46,249 nucleotides of DNA from assembly GCA_003246365.1 (NCBI GenBank), contig QKAN01000194.1, positions 1 to 46,249 of the forward strand, read 5' to 3'. Within the stretch, counting starts at the first letter, position 1. Each line of letters starts with the position of its first letter. A program made the position numbers and the translations under genes. Shown here one piece after another: positions 33,051 through 40,958 of the stretch. The notes beneath the pieces were generated by a model. The model worked only from the letters and a program-made list of their open reading frames with translations. It was not told the origin of the DNA and searched no databases. Origin of the DNA: Clostridia bacterium. GTDB taxonomy: Bacteria > Bacillota > Clostridia > Christensenellales > CAG-138.

Positions 33051-34931
33051 ATGGCAAAAAAACAATTTAAGGCGGAATCCAAGCGTATCCTCGACCTGAT
33101 GATCGACTCCATCTATACGCACAAGGAAATTTTTCTGCGTGAGCTGATCAGCAACGCCAGCGACGCGATCGATAAGCTCTATTTTCTCTCGCTGACAGAC
33201 GACAAAGTCGGCAAAAGCCGGGAAGATTTCGAAATTCGCATCACTGCGGACAAAGAAAAACGCGTGCTCACCATCGCCGACAACGGCATCGGCATGACAA
33301 AAGAAGAGCTGGACGAAAACCTTGGCACCATCGCAAAAAGCGGCACACTCGCTTTTAAAAAAGAACACGACACCGGCGACGCGGTCGATATCATCGGCCA
33401 GTTTGGCGTCGGATTCTATTCTTCGTTTATGGTTGCGGAAAACGTCAAGGTTCTTTCCCGCGCTTACGGCAGCGAGGAAGCCTGGCTCTGGGAGAGCGAA
33501 GGCCGCGACGGATATTCCCTCACCAAAGCGGAAAAGGCGGACTGCGGAACCGTCATCACGCTGGAAATCAAGGAAAACACCGAAGACGAGCAGTATGATC
33601 GCTTCCTGAACCAGCACACGATTTCCTCTCTGGTCAAGCAGTATTCGGACTATATCCGTTACCCGATCCGCATGGAGACGGAACACACCCGCGCCAAAAA
33701 CGGCGATCCGGGCGACACGGAAACCGTTGTTGAGGACGAAACGCTCAACAGCCAGATTCCGCTCTGGAAAAAAGCCAAGAGTGAAATCAAGGAAGAAGAA
33801 TATAACGAGTTTTACAAGAGCAAGTTCCACGACTTCGAAGACCCGCTGCTGACCATTCATTTCAGCGGCGAGGGCGTGGTCAGTTACGACGCATTGCTCT
33901 ATATCCCGAAAAATCCGCCGTACGATTTTTACGCGAAGGAGTATCAGCGCGGATTGCAGCTGTATTCCAGCGGCGTCATGATCATGGAAAAATGCGCGGA
34001 TCTGCTGCCGGACTACTTCGGCTTTGTCAGCGGTCTTGTGGATTCCAGCGATCTTTCGCTGAACATTTCGCGCGAGCTGCTGCAGCACGACCGCCAGCTG
34101 AAAACCATCGCCGTCACGCTGAAAAAGCGGATTAAATCCGAACTGAAAAAGCTCATGGATAACGACCGTGAAAAATACGAGGCGTTTTACAAGAGCTTCC
34201 GTCTGCCGATTAAATACGGCCTGTACAGCGACTACGGCATGAACAAGGACTTCCTCTCCGATCTCGTTCTCTACCACAGCACGGCGGAAAACAAGCTCGT
34301 TTCGCTGAAAGAATACGTAGACGCGATGAAAGAGGATCAAAAGCATATCTATTATGTTTCTGCCGAAACCGTGGAACGCGCAATGAAGTTGCCGCAGACC
34401 GAGCGCGTACGCGATCAAGGATACGACATTCTCTGCATGACGGACGACGTGGACGAGTTTGCCGTGCGCATGCTCGGCACGTTTATGGAAAAAACCTTCA
34501 AGTCAGTTTCGGATGCGGACCTCAACATCGTATCGGACGAAGAAAAACGGGCACAGGAGCGCGCGCAGGAAGAGCACAAGGATATTCTTGCGGCGCTGAA
34601 AACCGCCCTCTCCGGCAAGGTGAAGGAAGTGCGCCTGAGCGACCGGCTCAAGAGCTCCCCTGTCTGCCTGACGAGCGACGGCCCGCTCTCCATCGAAATG
34701 GAAAAGGTTCTCGCGAGCATGCCCACCGCGGACGGAAACGTCAAAGCCGAGCGCGTGCTGGAGATCAACCCCGCGCATCCGGTGTTTCAGGTACTCTCCT
34801 CGATCGGTGCGGATGACGCGAGAGTCGGCAAATATGCGAACCTGCTCTACGATCAGGCGCTTTTAATCGAAGGCTTGCCGATCGAAGACCCGGTGGCGTT
34901 TTCCAACGCCATCTGCGAGCTGATGGTTTAA
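33051..34931 (+). CDS. htpG: Molecular chaperone HtpG (Hsp90)
   Basis: HtpG is the bacterial Hsp90, an ATP-driven dimeric chaperone of the cytosol. The 626-residue length is normal. The N-terminal GHKL ATPase domain shows ELISNASDAIDKL, DNGIGMTKEE and GQFGVGFYSSFMV; the middle domain contains FSGEGVVSYDALLYIPKN; the C-terminal dimerisation domain is intact. The start follows CGGAGG by ten bases. It is a single-gene unit under a CIRCE operator with its own terminator, so it is expected to be heat-induced through HrcA. In B. subtilis htpG is not a CIRCE gene, so this wiring is notable. Confidence 0.97.
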   Translation: MAKKQFKAESKRILDLMIDSIYTHKEIFLRELISNASDAIDKLYFLSLTDDKVGKSREDFEIRITADKEKRVLTIADNGIGMTKEELDENLGTIAKSGTLAFKKEHDTGDAVDIIGQFGVGFYSSFMVAENVKVLSRAYGSEEAWLWESEGRDGYSLTKAEKADCGTVITLEIKENTEDEQYDRFLNQHTISSLVKQYSDYIRYPIRMETEHTRAKNGDPGDTETVVEDETLNSQIPLWKKAKSEIKEEEYNEFYKSKFHDFEDPLLTIHFSGEGVVSYDALLYIPKNPPYDFYAKEYQRGLQLYSSGVMIMEKCADLLPDYFGFVSGLVDSSDLSLNISRELLQHDRQLKTIAVTLKKRIKSELKKLMDNDREKYEAFYKSFRLPIKYGLYSDYGMNKDFLSDLVLYHSTAENKLVSLKEYVDAMKEDQKHIYYVSAETVERAMKLPQTERVRDQGYDILCMTDDVDEFAVRMLGTFMEKTFKSVSDADLNIVSDEEKRAQERAQEEHKDILAALKTALSGKVKEVRLSDRLKSSPVCLTSDGPLSIEMEKVLASMPTADGNVKAERVLEINPAHPVFQVLSSIGADDARVGKYANLLYDQALLIEGLPIEDPVAFSNAICELMV

Positions 34932-34977
34932 GGGGGAATCGCGAGGGGCGTTGCCCTGAGCCCCGTGCCCTTATGAT

Positions 34978-35010
34978 AAGCGGCAGACCGAACGGTCTGC
35001 CGCTTTTATT
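34978..35010. terminator. Terminator between htpG and leuA
   Basis: A perfect 13-bp stem (AAGCGGCAGACCG, 34978-34990, with its complement at 34993-35005) is followed by a T-rich run on the plus strand. It also lies at the end of leuA on the minus strand. Confidence 0.85.
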
Positions 35011-35048
35011 TGTCCTGATTTTTATTTTTTCGCTGGCTGGTCTATCTC

Positions 35049-36743
35049 TTAGGCTTTCGCTTCCAGCCGTTTTGCGCGGTTGATGGCGGAGAGAATGCCG
35101 CGCAGCGGCGCGAGGCTGATGTTATGCGAAATACCTACGCCGAACACGTCTTTCCCGTCCTGTCCGCGCAGTTGAATATAGGCAACCGCCTTGGAATCCG
35201 AACCGGTCTGGATGGCGTGTTCCTTGTAGTCCACAAAGGTAAAGCGGTCCATCCGCTGCCCGTGAATCGAGTTGAAAAACGCGTCGATCGGTCCGTTGCC
35301 CTCGCCTGCGACTTCAAAAACCGTCTCTTTATGCGAAATGGTTCCTTTAAAGGAAACGTGTGAATTGCCTTCCGCATCGGTCGTTTCGGAAAACGCATGG
35401 CTGACCAGTTTGTAAGGCGCGTCGATATCCACATATTCTGACTGGAACAGATCATAGATGCGCTCCGGCTTGAGCTCTTTGCCCACGCGGTCGGTCTCTT
35501 TCTGCACCACCGCGCCGAACTCCGCCTGCATGGTTTTCGGCAGATCGAATCCAAAGTTCTGTTGCATGATGAACGCCGCGCCGCCTTTGCCGGACTGGCT
35601 GTTGATGCGGATGATCGGTTCGTATTGCCGCCCAACGTCCGCGGGATCGATCGGCAAATACGGAACCTCCCACATATCGCTGTTTTGTTCCTGCATGTAT
35701 TTAAAGCCCTTGTTGATCGCGTCCTGATGCGAACCGGAGAACGCGGTGAAAACAAGTTCGCCAACATACGGCTGCCGTTCGCCGATCTTCATCTTGGTAA
35801 CGCGCTCGAACACTTCGCGAATCTTGTTGATATCGGAAAAATCCAACACGGGATCAATCTGCTGGGTATACAGGTTCATTGCCAGCGTAACAAGGTCCAC
35901 GTTTCCTGTGCGCTCACCGTTGCCAAAGAGCGTTCCTTCAATGCGGTCCGCGCCTGCGAGGATGCCCATCTCCGCCGTGGCGACGCCGCAACCGCGGTCG
36001 TTATGCGGGTGCAGGGAGATAATCGCGCTTTCGCGGTTCGGCAACTTTGAGATGAAATATTCGATTTCGTCCGCAAAGTAGTTTGGCATGCAGTTTTCCA
36101 CCGTGGAAGGCAGGTTCAGTATCACCGGCTTTTCCGGTGTGGCGTGCAGTTCTTCCATCACGCGCTGGCAAATGCGCACGGCGTTGTCCATCTCCGTGCC
36201 CATAAACGACTCCGGCGAATATTCATAGCGGAGGTTCATGCCGCTCTCGATCACCGGTTTGGAGAGCTTGTAGATCAATCTGGCTGCATCGACCGCAATC
36301 TTGATGACGCCGTCCATATCCGTCTTGAACACCACCTTGCGCTGCAAGGTGGAGGTGGAGTTGTAAAAGTGCAGCACGGCGTTCTTTGCGCCGCTGATGG
36401 CCTCAAACGTGCGCTCGATCAAATGCGCGCGCGCCTGCACCAGCACCTGTATCGTCACGTCGTCCGGAATATGTCCGCCTTCAATCAGAGCGCGGATAAA
36501 CTCAAACTCCGTTTCGGACGCGGACGGGAATCCAACCTCAATTTCCTTGAGCCCGATATCGACGAGCGTATGAAACAGTTCCAGTTTTTCCTGAACGTTC
36601 ATCGGGTCGATCAGCGCCTGGTTGCCGTCCCGCAGGTCGACAGAACACCAGACTGGCGCCTGGGTAATCTGCTTGTTCGGCCATGTGCGGTTCGGCAGTT
36701 CTACGGGTATAAACGGTACATACTTCTCAAATTTGCTTTTCAT
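35049..36743 (-). CDS. leuA: 2-isopropylmalate synthase, long (type 2) form
   Basis: LeuA condenses 2-oxoisovalerate with acetyl-CoA, the first committed step of leucine synthesis. The 564-residue protein starts with the type 2 signature WPNKQITQAPVWCSVDLRDG, in which DLRDGNQAL carries a metal-binding Asp and Arg. The HPHNDRGCG segment gives the other metal His residues. Residues about 420-560 form the regulatory leucine-binding domain. The ATG follows AAGGAGGAG. It is a single gene behind a T-box leader with a leucine specifier, so it should be expressed when uncharged tRNA-Leu accumulates; feedback inhibition by leucine is expected from the family. Confidence 0.95.
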   Translation of the reverse strand: MKSKFEKYVPFIPVELPNRTWPNKQITQAPVWCSVDLRDGNQALIDPMNVQEKLELFHTLVDIGLKEIEVGFPSASETEFEFIRALIEGGHIPDDVTIQVLVQARAHLIERTFEAISGAKNAVLHFYNSTSTLQRKVVFKTDMDGVIKIAVDAARLIYKLSKPVIESGMNLRYEYSPESFMGTEMDNAVRICQRVMEELHATPEKPVILNLPSTVENCMPNYFADEIEYFISKLPNRESAIISLHPHNDRGCGVATAEMGILAGADRIEGTLFGNGERTGNVDLVTLAMNLYTQQIDPVLDFSDINKIREVFERVTKMKIGERQPYVGELVFTAFSGSHQDAINKGFKYMQEQNSDMWEVPYLPIDPADVGRQYEPIIRINSQSGKGGAAFIMQQNFGFDLPKTMQAEFGAVVQKETDRVGKELKPERIYDLFQSEYVDIDAPYKLVSHAFSETTDAEGNSHVSFKGTISHKETVFEVAGEGNGPIDAFFNSIHGQRMDRFTFVDYKEHAIQTGSDSKAVAYIQLRGQDGKDVFGVGISHNISLAPLRGILSAINRAKRLEAKA

Positions 36744-36781
36744 GGGCTGCTCCTCCTTCTTCGTCGGCGGTCAGGAGCGAA

Positions 36782-37060
36782 AAAAAGCCCCCGACCAAAT
36801 TTCTTTGGTCAGGGGCGTGAAACTTTACGCGGTACCACCCTGATTCGATTGCCGGTTTCCCAAACAATCCTCATAAGCCTCCAACAAGGCCGCGACCGGT
36901 AACGGGGTCAGACGTTCCGCCCTAATCGATTCGGTTCAGACGGAAAGCTCCGGGATGAGCCATACACATGGACTGCCGCACCGACTCGCACCAAACCGCC
37001 GGCTCTCTGAGCGGAAGAGACCACGTCTTGTTCCCTTCGTTGCTTTTGAAAATCATATAT
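36782..37060 (-). promoter_or_regulatory. T-box leader (tRNA-Leu-sensing) of leuA
   Basis: The minus-strand leader carries the T-box core AGGGTGGTACCGCG (36841-36828). Just after it is a terminator (stem 36787-36816 and a T-run at 36786-36782) that would be replaced by the antiterminator when uncharged tRNA binds. Stem I features, including the GGTGCGAGTC distal region around 36980-37000, are visible. The probable specifier codon is CTC (36959-36957), followed by A, which fits leucine and the gene controlled. The specifier call is inferred from context; the T-box itself is firm. Confidence 0.93.
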
Positions 37061-37067
37061 TGTCGCT

Positions 37068-37097
37068 ATTCTAGTCGATTGCAAAGCGGTTTGTCAA
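37068..37097 (-). promoter_or_regulatory. Sigma-A promoter of the leuA T-box transcript
   Basis: On the minus strand TTGACA (37097-37092) and TAGAAT (37073-37068) are separated by 18 bases. Confidence 0.75.
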
Positions 37098-37168
37098 GAG
37101 AAAATACCCAGTTTTCTATTATTTTACATGATATTTGCAATCTTAAGCGATCTGAAATGCGATATTTC

Positions 37169-37197
37169 TTGCTTTGCATTTTACAAAAAGATAAAAT
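37169..37197 (+). promoter_or_regulatory. Promoter of mrnC, predicted to give a leaderless mRNA
   Basis: TTGCTT (37169-37174) and TAAAAT (37192-37197) are separated by 17 bases. The first usable ATG lies at 37206, so the expected transcript start is within a few bases of it. Confidence 0.6.
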
Positions 37198-37205
37198 AAT
37201 TGTGT

Positions 37206-37667
37206 ATGGCCATGATCGATGAAATTCGGCGCGCAACCAACGCGAACGCCTGTGCAGACCCGCGTCAGCTCTCTCCGCTGGCGCTCGCGCAGATAGGCGA
37301 CACCGTGTGTGATTTGTACGCGCGCATCTACCTCAACGACCAGTTCGCGCGTTCACCGCACGAGCTGCATCTTGCCGCAAGCAAATTCGTTTGCGCGGCG
37401 GGACAAGCCGCGGCTTACCGCAGGATGGAACCCGCCCTGACCGAAGACGAAGCCGCCGTGTACCGCCGGGGGCGCAACGCGCACAGCGGCACAATGCCCA
37501 AAAATGCCTCCGCCGCGGACTACCACACGGCGACAGGGCTGGAAGCGCTGGTCGGCTGGCTCTTTTTAAGCGGAGCGGACGAGCGGCTCAACAAGCTGAT
37601 GGCGTATTATTTTCAGCCGGAAGCAAAACAATCAGCATCAACCGATCCATCTCCAATTGAGACTTGA
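37206..37667 (+). CDS. mrnC: Mini-ribonuclease III (MrnC)
   Basis: Mini-III is an RNase III-like endonuclease without the double-stranded RNA-binding domain; in B. subtilis it matures 23S rRNA. The 153-residue protein has the family start LSPLALAQIGDTVCDLYARIYL, whose acidic residues belong to the active site, the YRRGRNAHSGTMPKN segment, and the second acidic site in TGLEALVGWLFL. The start is set at 37206, with 37212 also possible. Neither has a ribosome binding site, and the promoter lies only eight bases upstream, so a leaderless mRNA is likely. The order mrnC-rlmB-sigH matches that of B. subtilis with the gene between rlmB and sigH missing. Confidence 0.92.
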   Translation: MAMIDEIRRATNANACADPRQLSPLALAQIGDTVCDLYARIYLNDQFARSPHELHLAASKFVCAAGQAAAYRRMEPALTEDEAAVYRRGRNAHSGTMPKNASAADYHTATGLEALVGWLFLSGADERLNKLMAYYFQPEAKQSASTDPSPIET

Positions 37668-37739
37668 ATTTTGGACGGAAAACTAACGATTTCGAACGAA
37701 CTACCATCAATTTTTAATTTGAAATGAGGAAATAAATCC

Positions 37740-39161
37740 ATGCCGCAAAATCAATACGGCTCCGGCCGCAACGGCCAAAACAAAGGAAGCGGATATCGTT
37801 CCGGCGAAAAATCGCAGGGCGGATACCAGGGCAAAAAAACATATTCAGACAAGTCCGAAGGCGGTTATAAAAAATCCTACGGCGATAAATCACAAGGCGG
37901 TTATCAGGGCAAGCGTTCCTATGGCGACAAACCGCAGGGCGAAGGCTATCAGGGTGGCTATAAAAAATCCTACGGCGATAAATCACAAGGCGGTTATCAG
38001 GGTAAGCGTTCTTACGGCGACAAACCGCAGGGCGAAGGCTATCAGGGCGGCTATAAAAAGTCCTATGGTGACAAGCCGCAAGGCGGTTATCAGGGCAAGC
38101 GTTCCTATGGCGACAAGCCGCAGGGCGAAGGCTATCAAGGCGGCTATAAAAAGTCCTATGGCGATAAACCGCAAGGCGGTTATCAGGGCAAGCGTTCTTA
38201 TGGCGACAAGCCGCAGGGCGAAGGCTATCAGGGCGGCTACAAAAAATCCTATGGTGATCAATCGTTTGAATCCAAGTCATACGACAGAAAACCATACGGA
38301 AAAAAATCGTACGACAAGAGGTCCTCTTATGAAGATCGCCGCGCGGATGAAATGAAAATCCGCGACCGCATGGTCGAAGAAGACAACGACACGCGCGAGC
38401 CGGACGAACTCCCATTCCTCATCCTCGGCCGCAATGCCGTGAAAGAGGCAATCAAGAGCGGACGCAGCATCGACCGCGTCGAGGTCGTCGGCGATCCGGA
38501 CGGTTCCCTGCGGGAAATTCTCGGCCTTGCGAAAGAGCGTAAGCTCGTCATCCGCGAGGTGGACAAGCGTCATCTCGACGAAATCTGCCTGCCGTTTGGA
38601 CACGGCGGAAAACCCGGCAACCATCAGGGCATCGTTGCCTACGCCGCGGGTGTTGAATACTGCAACGTATCGGACATTCTCGCACTCGCAAAAGAAAAAG
38701 GCGAAGACCCGTTCGTCATCGTGCTGGACGGCATTATGGACCCGCATAACCTCGGTTCCATCATCCGCAGCGCGGAGTGCGCGGGCGCACACGGCGTGAT
38801 CATCGGCAAACGTCGGAGCGCTTCTGTCACCGCCGCAACCGTGAAAGCAAGCGCGGGCGCGACCGAGCATGTGAAAATCGCGCGCGTGGTCAATATTCCG
38901 TCTGCCATCGACGAACTCAAGCGCGCCAAGCTCTGGATTGCCGGCGCGGATATGAAAGGTCGCCCGATGAACGATCAGGGGCTCAACGGCCCGCTGGCGC
39001 TGGTCATCGGCGGCGAAGGCACAGGATTAAGCAAGCTCGTTGCAGACAACTGCGATTTTCTTGTGTCGATTCCGCAGTTCGGCAAAATCGGTTCGCTCAA
39101 CGCTGGCGTTGCGGCGGGCATTCTCATGTTTGAGAAAAAGCGTCAGGATAAGGCTGAATGA
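37740..39161 (+). CDS. rlmB: 23S rRNA 2'-O-ribose methyltransferase, TrmH/RlmB type, with repetitive N-terminal tail
   Basis: This SPOUT-family enzyme uses SAM to methylate a guanosine ribose in 23S rRNA. Residues about 225-473 form a normal RlmB: LILGRNAVKEAI (substrate domain), the SPOUT motifs DGIMDPHNLGSIIRSAE, IGGEGTGLS and IPQFGKIGSLNAGVAAGI. Residues 1-200 are an added disordered tail rich in Gly, Tyr, Lys, Ser and Gln with four 31-residue repeats (GGYKKSYGDK, PQGGYQGKRS, YGDKPQGEGYQ in order). Ordinary RlmB is about 250 residues, so the tail nearly doubles the protein. The start follows GAGGA by nine bases. It overlaps sigH by four bases (ATGA). Confidence 0.93.
   Translation: MPQNQYGSGRNGQNKGSGYRSGEKSQGGYQGKKTYSDKSEGGYKKSYGDKSQGGYQGKRSYGDKPQGEGYQGGYKKSYGDKSQGGYQGKRSYGDKPQGEGYQGGYKKSYGDKPQGGYQGKRSYGDKPQGEGYQGGYKKSYGDKPQGGYQGKRSYGDKPQGEGYQGGYKKSYGDQSFESKSYDRKPYGKKSYDKRSSYEDRRADEMKIRDRMVEEDNDTREPDELPFLILGRNAVKEAIKSGRSIDRVEVVGDPDGSLREILGLAKERKLVIREVDKRHLDEICLPFGHGGKPGNHQGIVAYAAGVEYCNVSDILALAKEKGEDPFVIVLDGIMDPHNLGSIIRSAECAGAHGVIIGKRRSASVTAATVKASAGATEHVKIARVVNIPSAIDELKRAKLWIAGADMKGRPMNDQGLNGPLALVIGGEGTGLSKLVADNCDFLVSIPQFGKIGSLNAGVAAGILMFEKKRQDKAE
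37860..38258 (+). repeat. 93-bp tandem repeat array coding the RlmB tail
   Basis: Four complete 93-bp units (37860-38231) and a partial fifth (to about 38258) encode a 31-residue repeat. Units 1-2 and units 3-4 differ by one Ser-to-Pro change; almost every other base difference is silent, so the peptide sequence seems to be conserved. There are no spacers, so it is not a CRISPR array. Confidence 0.95.
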
Positions 39162-39772
39162 AAAATTACGAAACGCTCGCGGACGAAGAGCTTCTGCTTC
39201 TTCTCCGCGCGGGCGACGCGCGAGCGGAGGAAACGCTCTACGCGCGCTATAAACAAATTGTGCGCAGCAAAGCGCGCACATATTTCCTCATCGGTGCGGA
39301 TCGGGAAGATATCATTCAGGAAGGTATGATCGGGCTTTACAAGGCAGTTATGGATTATCTGCCGGATCGGCAGGCGTCGTTTCGCAGTTTTGCGGAGCTC
39401 TGCATCACGCGGCAGATCATCACCGCAATCAAGGCCGCAACGCGAAAGAAACACCTTCCGTTGAATACCTATATTTCCTTCAACCGCTCTGTTTACGAGG
39501 GGGATACCGAGCGCCCGCTGATCGACGTTTTGACCAGCACGCGCATCACAGATCCGGAGGAAGTGCTCATCGGCCGCGAAAACTACGCGGCGGTAGCGGA
39601 CAGCATTGAGCACTCGCTCAGCAAGCTGGAGCATAACGCCCTGGGGCTCTATCTCAATGGTTATTCTTATCAGCAGATTGCCGATTCGCTCTCTATTACG
39701 ACAAAGAGCGTCGACAACGCCATCCAGCGGGTGAAAAAGAAGCTGGAATCAAGGTTAAAAGAACTGCAATAA
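39158..39772 (+). CDS. sigH: Sporulation/stationary-phase sigma factor SigH
   Basis: SigH (Spo0H) directs RNA polymerase to early sporulation and transition-phase genes. The 204-residue protein has sigma region 2 (ARAEETLYARYKQIVRSKA and GADREDIIQEGMIGLYKAV, about residues 20-65), RSFAELCITRQIITAIKAATR, and region 4 with a helix-turn-helix at YSYQQIADSLSITTKSVDNAI (about 170-190). These match SigH better than other small sigma factors from memory. Its ATG overlaps the rlmB stop (ATGA), so the two are coupled. It is a main indicator that the organism sporulates or descends from sporulators. Confidence 0.93.
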   Translation: MKNYETLADEELLLLLRAGDARAEETLYARYKQIVRSKARTYFLIGADREDIIQEGMIGLYKAVMDYLPDRQASFRSFAELCITRQIITAIKAATRKKHLPLNTYISFNRSVYEGDTERPLIDVLTSTRITDPEEVLIGRENYAAVADSIEHSLSKLEHNALGLYLNGYSYQQIADSLSITTKSVDNAIQRVKKKLESRLKELQ

Positions 39773-39775
39773 CGC

Positions 39776-39808
39776 AAACAGGATGGCAAACGCCATCCTG
39801 TTTTTATG
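39776..39808. terminator. Terminator after sigH
   Basis: AAACAGGATGGC (39776-39787) pairs with GCCATCCTGTTT (39792-39803), followed by TTTTT-like sequence on the plus strand. It also lies at the end of the gene on the minus strand. Confidence 0.88.
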
Positions 39809-39818
39809 TTGAAAAAGA

Positions 39819-40925
39819 TCAGTCGATATAATACAGCGGATTATAGGGGATGCCGTCGATGATGAGTTCATAGTGGAACGTCGCCTTGTCTCCGTCCTCA
39901 TCCTCTGCCAGCGTGCCGATTGTATCCCCAAGAAACACGCGCTGGTTCATCTCCACCTGCACATCGTTTAGGTGCGTCAGTCGCGAAACAAACCCGTTTC
40001 CGTGGTCGATATCGACCACAAATCCATATGCGCCGCGCTCGCCGCAATATACGACAATGCCCTCGCCCGGAGCAACGATTTTCGTGCCGGGCATATTCAT
40101 GATATCCAGCCCGTAATTCATCTTGCCTTCGACATAGCCGAAGTAATGCGTCACCTGTCCGCGCATCGGATAGCCAAGCTTCAGGTCGCCTTTGCTCTTG
40201 CCTTCCGGCCCTTCCAGTCGGTCCGGCGTGCCGGATGTATCCGCCTTGGTGTAGGTGCCCGTGCGCAGAATTGTTGCGCGTTCCTCGCGCAACGTAATCG
40301 TCACAGGAGCGGTTGATTCAATCAGTTCACCCGCGCGGTATACCAGCTGTTCGCTGGTTTCGCTGATTGCTCCCGCGCCAAGCTGCGTGATAATGCGCGT
40401 GCCCTTCGGCAACGCCGATTCTTTGGATTCCGTCTCGGTCGGGCTCGCCTCGCTTACCTGCGTACGCAGCGTATTCACAAGAACGGGTACGAGCGAAGGA
40501 TTCTGCTCCAAAACCCCCAGCGCATCCCCCGCCTCCAAAGGTTTTTCATAGGGATCGCCTTGTGTAAGAATCAGTTCGCAGTCAAATCGCGCGGAGAGAA
40601 ACCGTTCCCCCTCCGGCGCAACCGCGCTCCCGCTTAAATATTCCCAAAGCATTTGTTTTGCCGCAAGTTCCGAACTCAGCGTCATAACCGGCTCTCGATC
40701 GACCAGCAGCGTTACGGTGCCTTTGTAAGAAATCGGTTGCAGCGTTGGCGCCGGCGTTGTTTCAACCGGCTCCATATTGATCAGCTCCGCCTGTGCTTCT
40801 TCCAGCAAAACTGGGCCTGTTTCCGCCTCCGGCTGCGCGGCGCGCAAAGCGCCGACTACGCCAAGCAGCGCCAACACGGCCGCCGCCGTGATGAAAAAAA
40901 TACGGTTGAGCTGTTTTTTATCCAC
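39819..40925 (-). CDS. Degenerate M23/LytM-domain membrane protein, SpoIIQ-like
   Basis: A 368-residue protein with one transmembrane helix (about 9-28), a Pro/Thr stretch (about 52-64), a G5-like region (about 172-225) and a C-terminal M23/LytM domain (about 247-365). M23 zinc peptidases need two His and an Asp for zinc plus a catalytic His. Here the first ligand His is Asn270 (NYGLDI), Asp274 and His318 are kept, and the final HxH is Thr349-Phe350-His351. It should therefore be inactive as an endopeptidase and serve as a binding or scaffold domain, as B. subtilis SpoIIQ does. It lies 33 bases after the SpoIID-like gene, the clostridial spoIID-spoIIQ order. The start is GTG with a weak upstream site. 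The SpoIIQ role is inferred from context. Confidence 0.75.
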   Translation of the reverse strand: MDKKQLNRIFFITAAAVLALLGVVGALRAAQPEAETGPVLLEEAQAELINMEPVETTPAPTLQPISYKGTVTLLVDREPVMTLSSELAAKQMLWEYLSGSAVAPEGERFLSARFDCELILTQGDPYEKPLEAGDALGVLEQNPSLVPVLVNTLRTQVSEASPTETESKESALPKGTRIITQLGAGAISETSEQLVYRAGELIESTAPVTITLREERATILRTGTYTKADTSGTPDRLEGPEGKSKGDLKLGYPMRGQVTHYFGYVEGKMNYGLDIMNMPGTKIVAPGEGIVVYCGERGAYGFVVDIDHGNGFVSRLTHLNDVQVEMNQRVFLGDTIGTLAEDEDGDKATFHYELIIDGIPYNPLYYID

Positions 40926-40958
40926 GGAAACCCGGTCTGTCCTTTCTTAGTTCGTGCG

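Noticed and set aside
34932-34972. GC-rich partly palindromic stretch after htpG, considered as a REP-like element
   Set aside because: Only one copy is seen in the window, and the real terminator follows it.
37860-38258. Regular repeats considered as a CRISPR array
   Set aside because: Units are contiguous without spacers, are multiples of three and encode protein in frame with RlmB.
37714-38415. Minus-strand open frames over the RlmB repeats
   Set aside because: They exist only because the 93-bp repeat is open in several frames; no start signals and no other homology.
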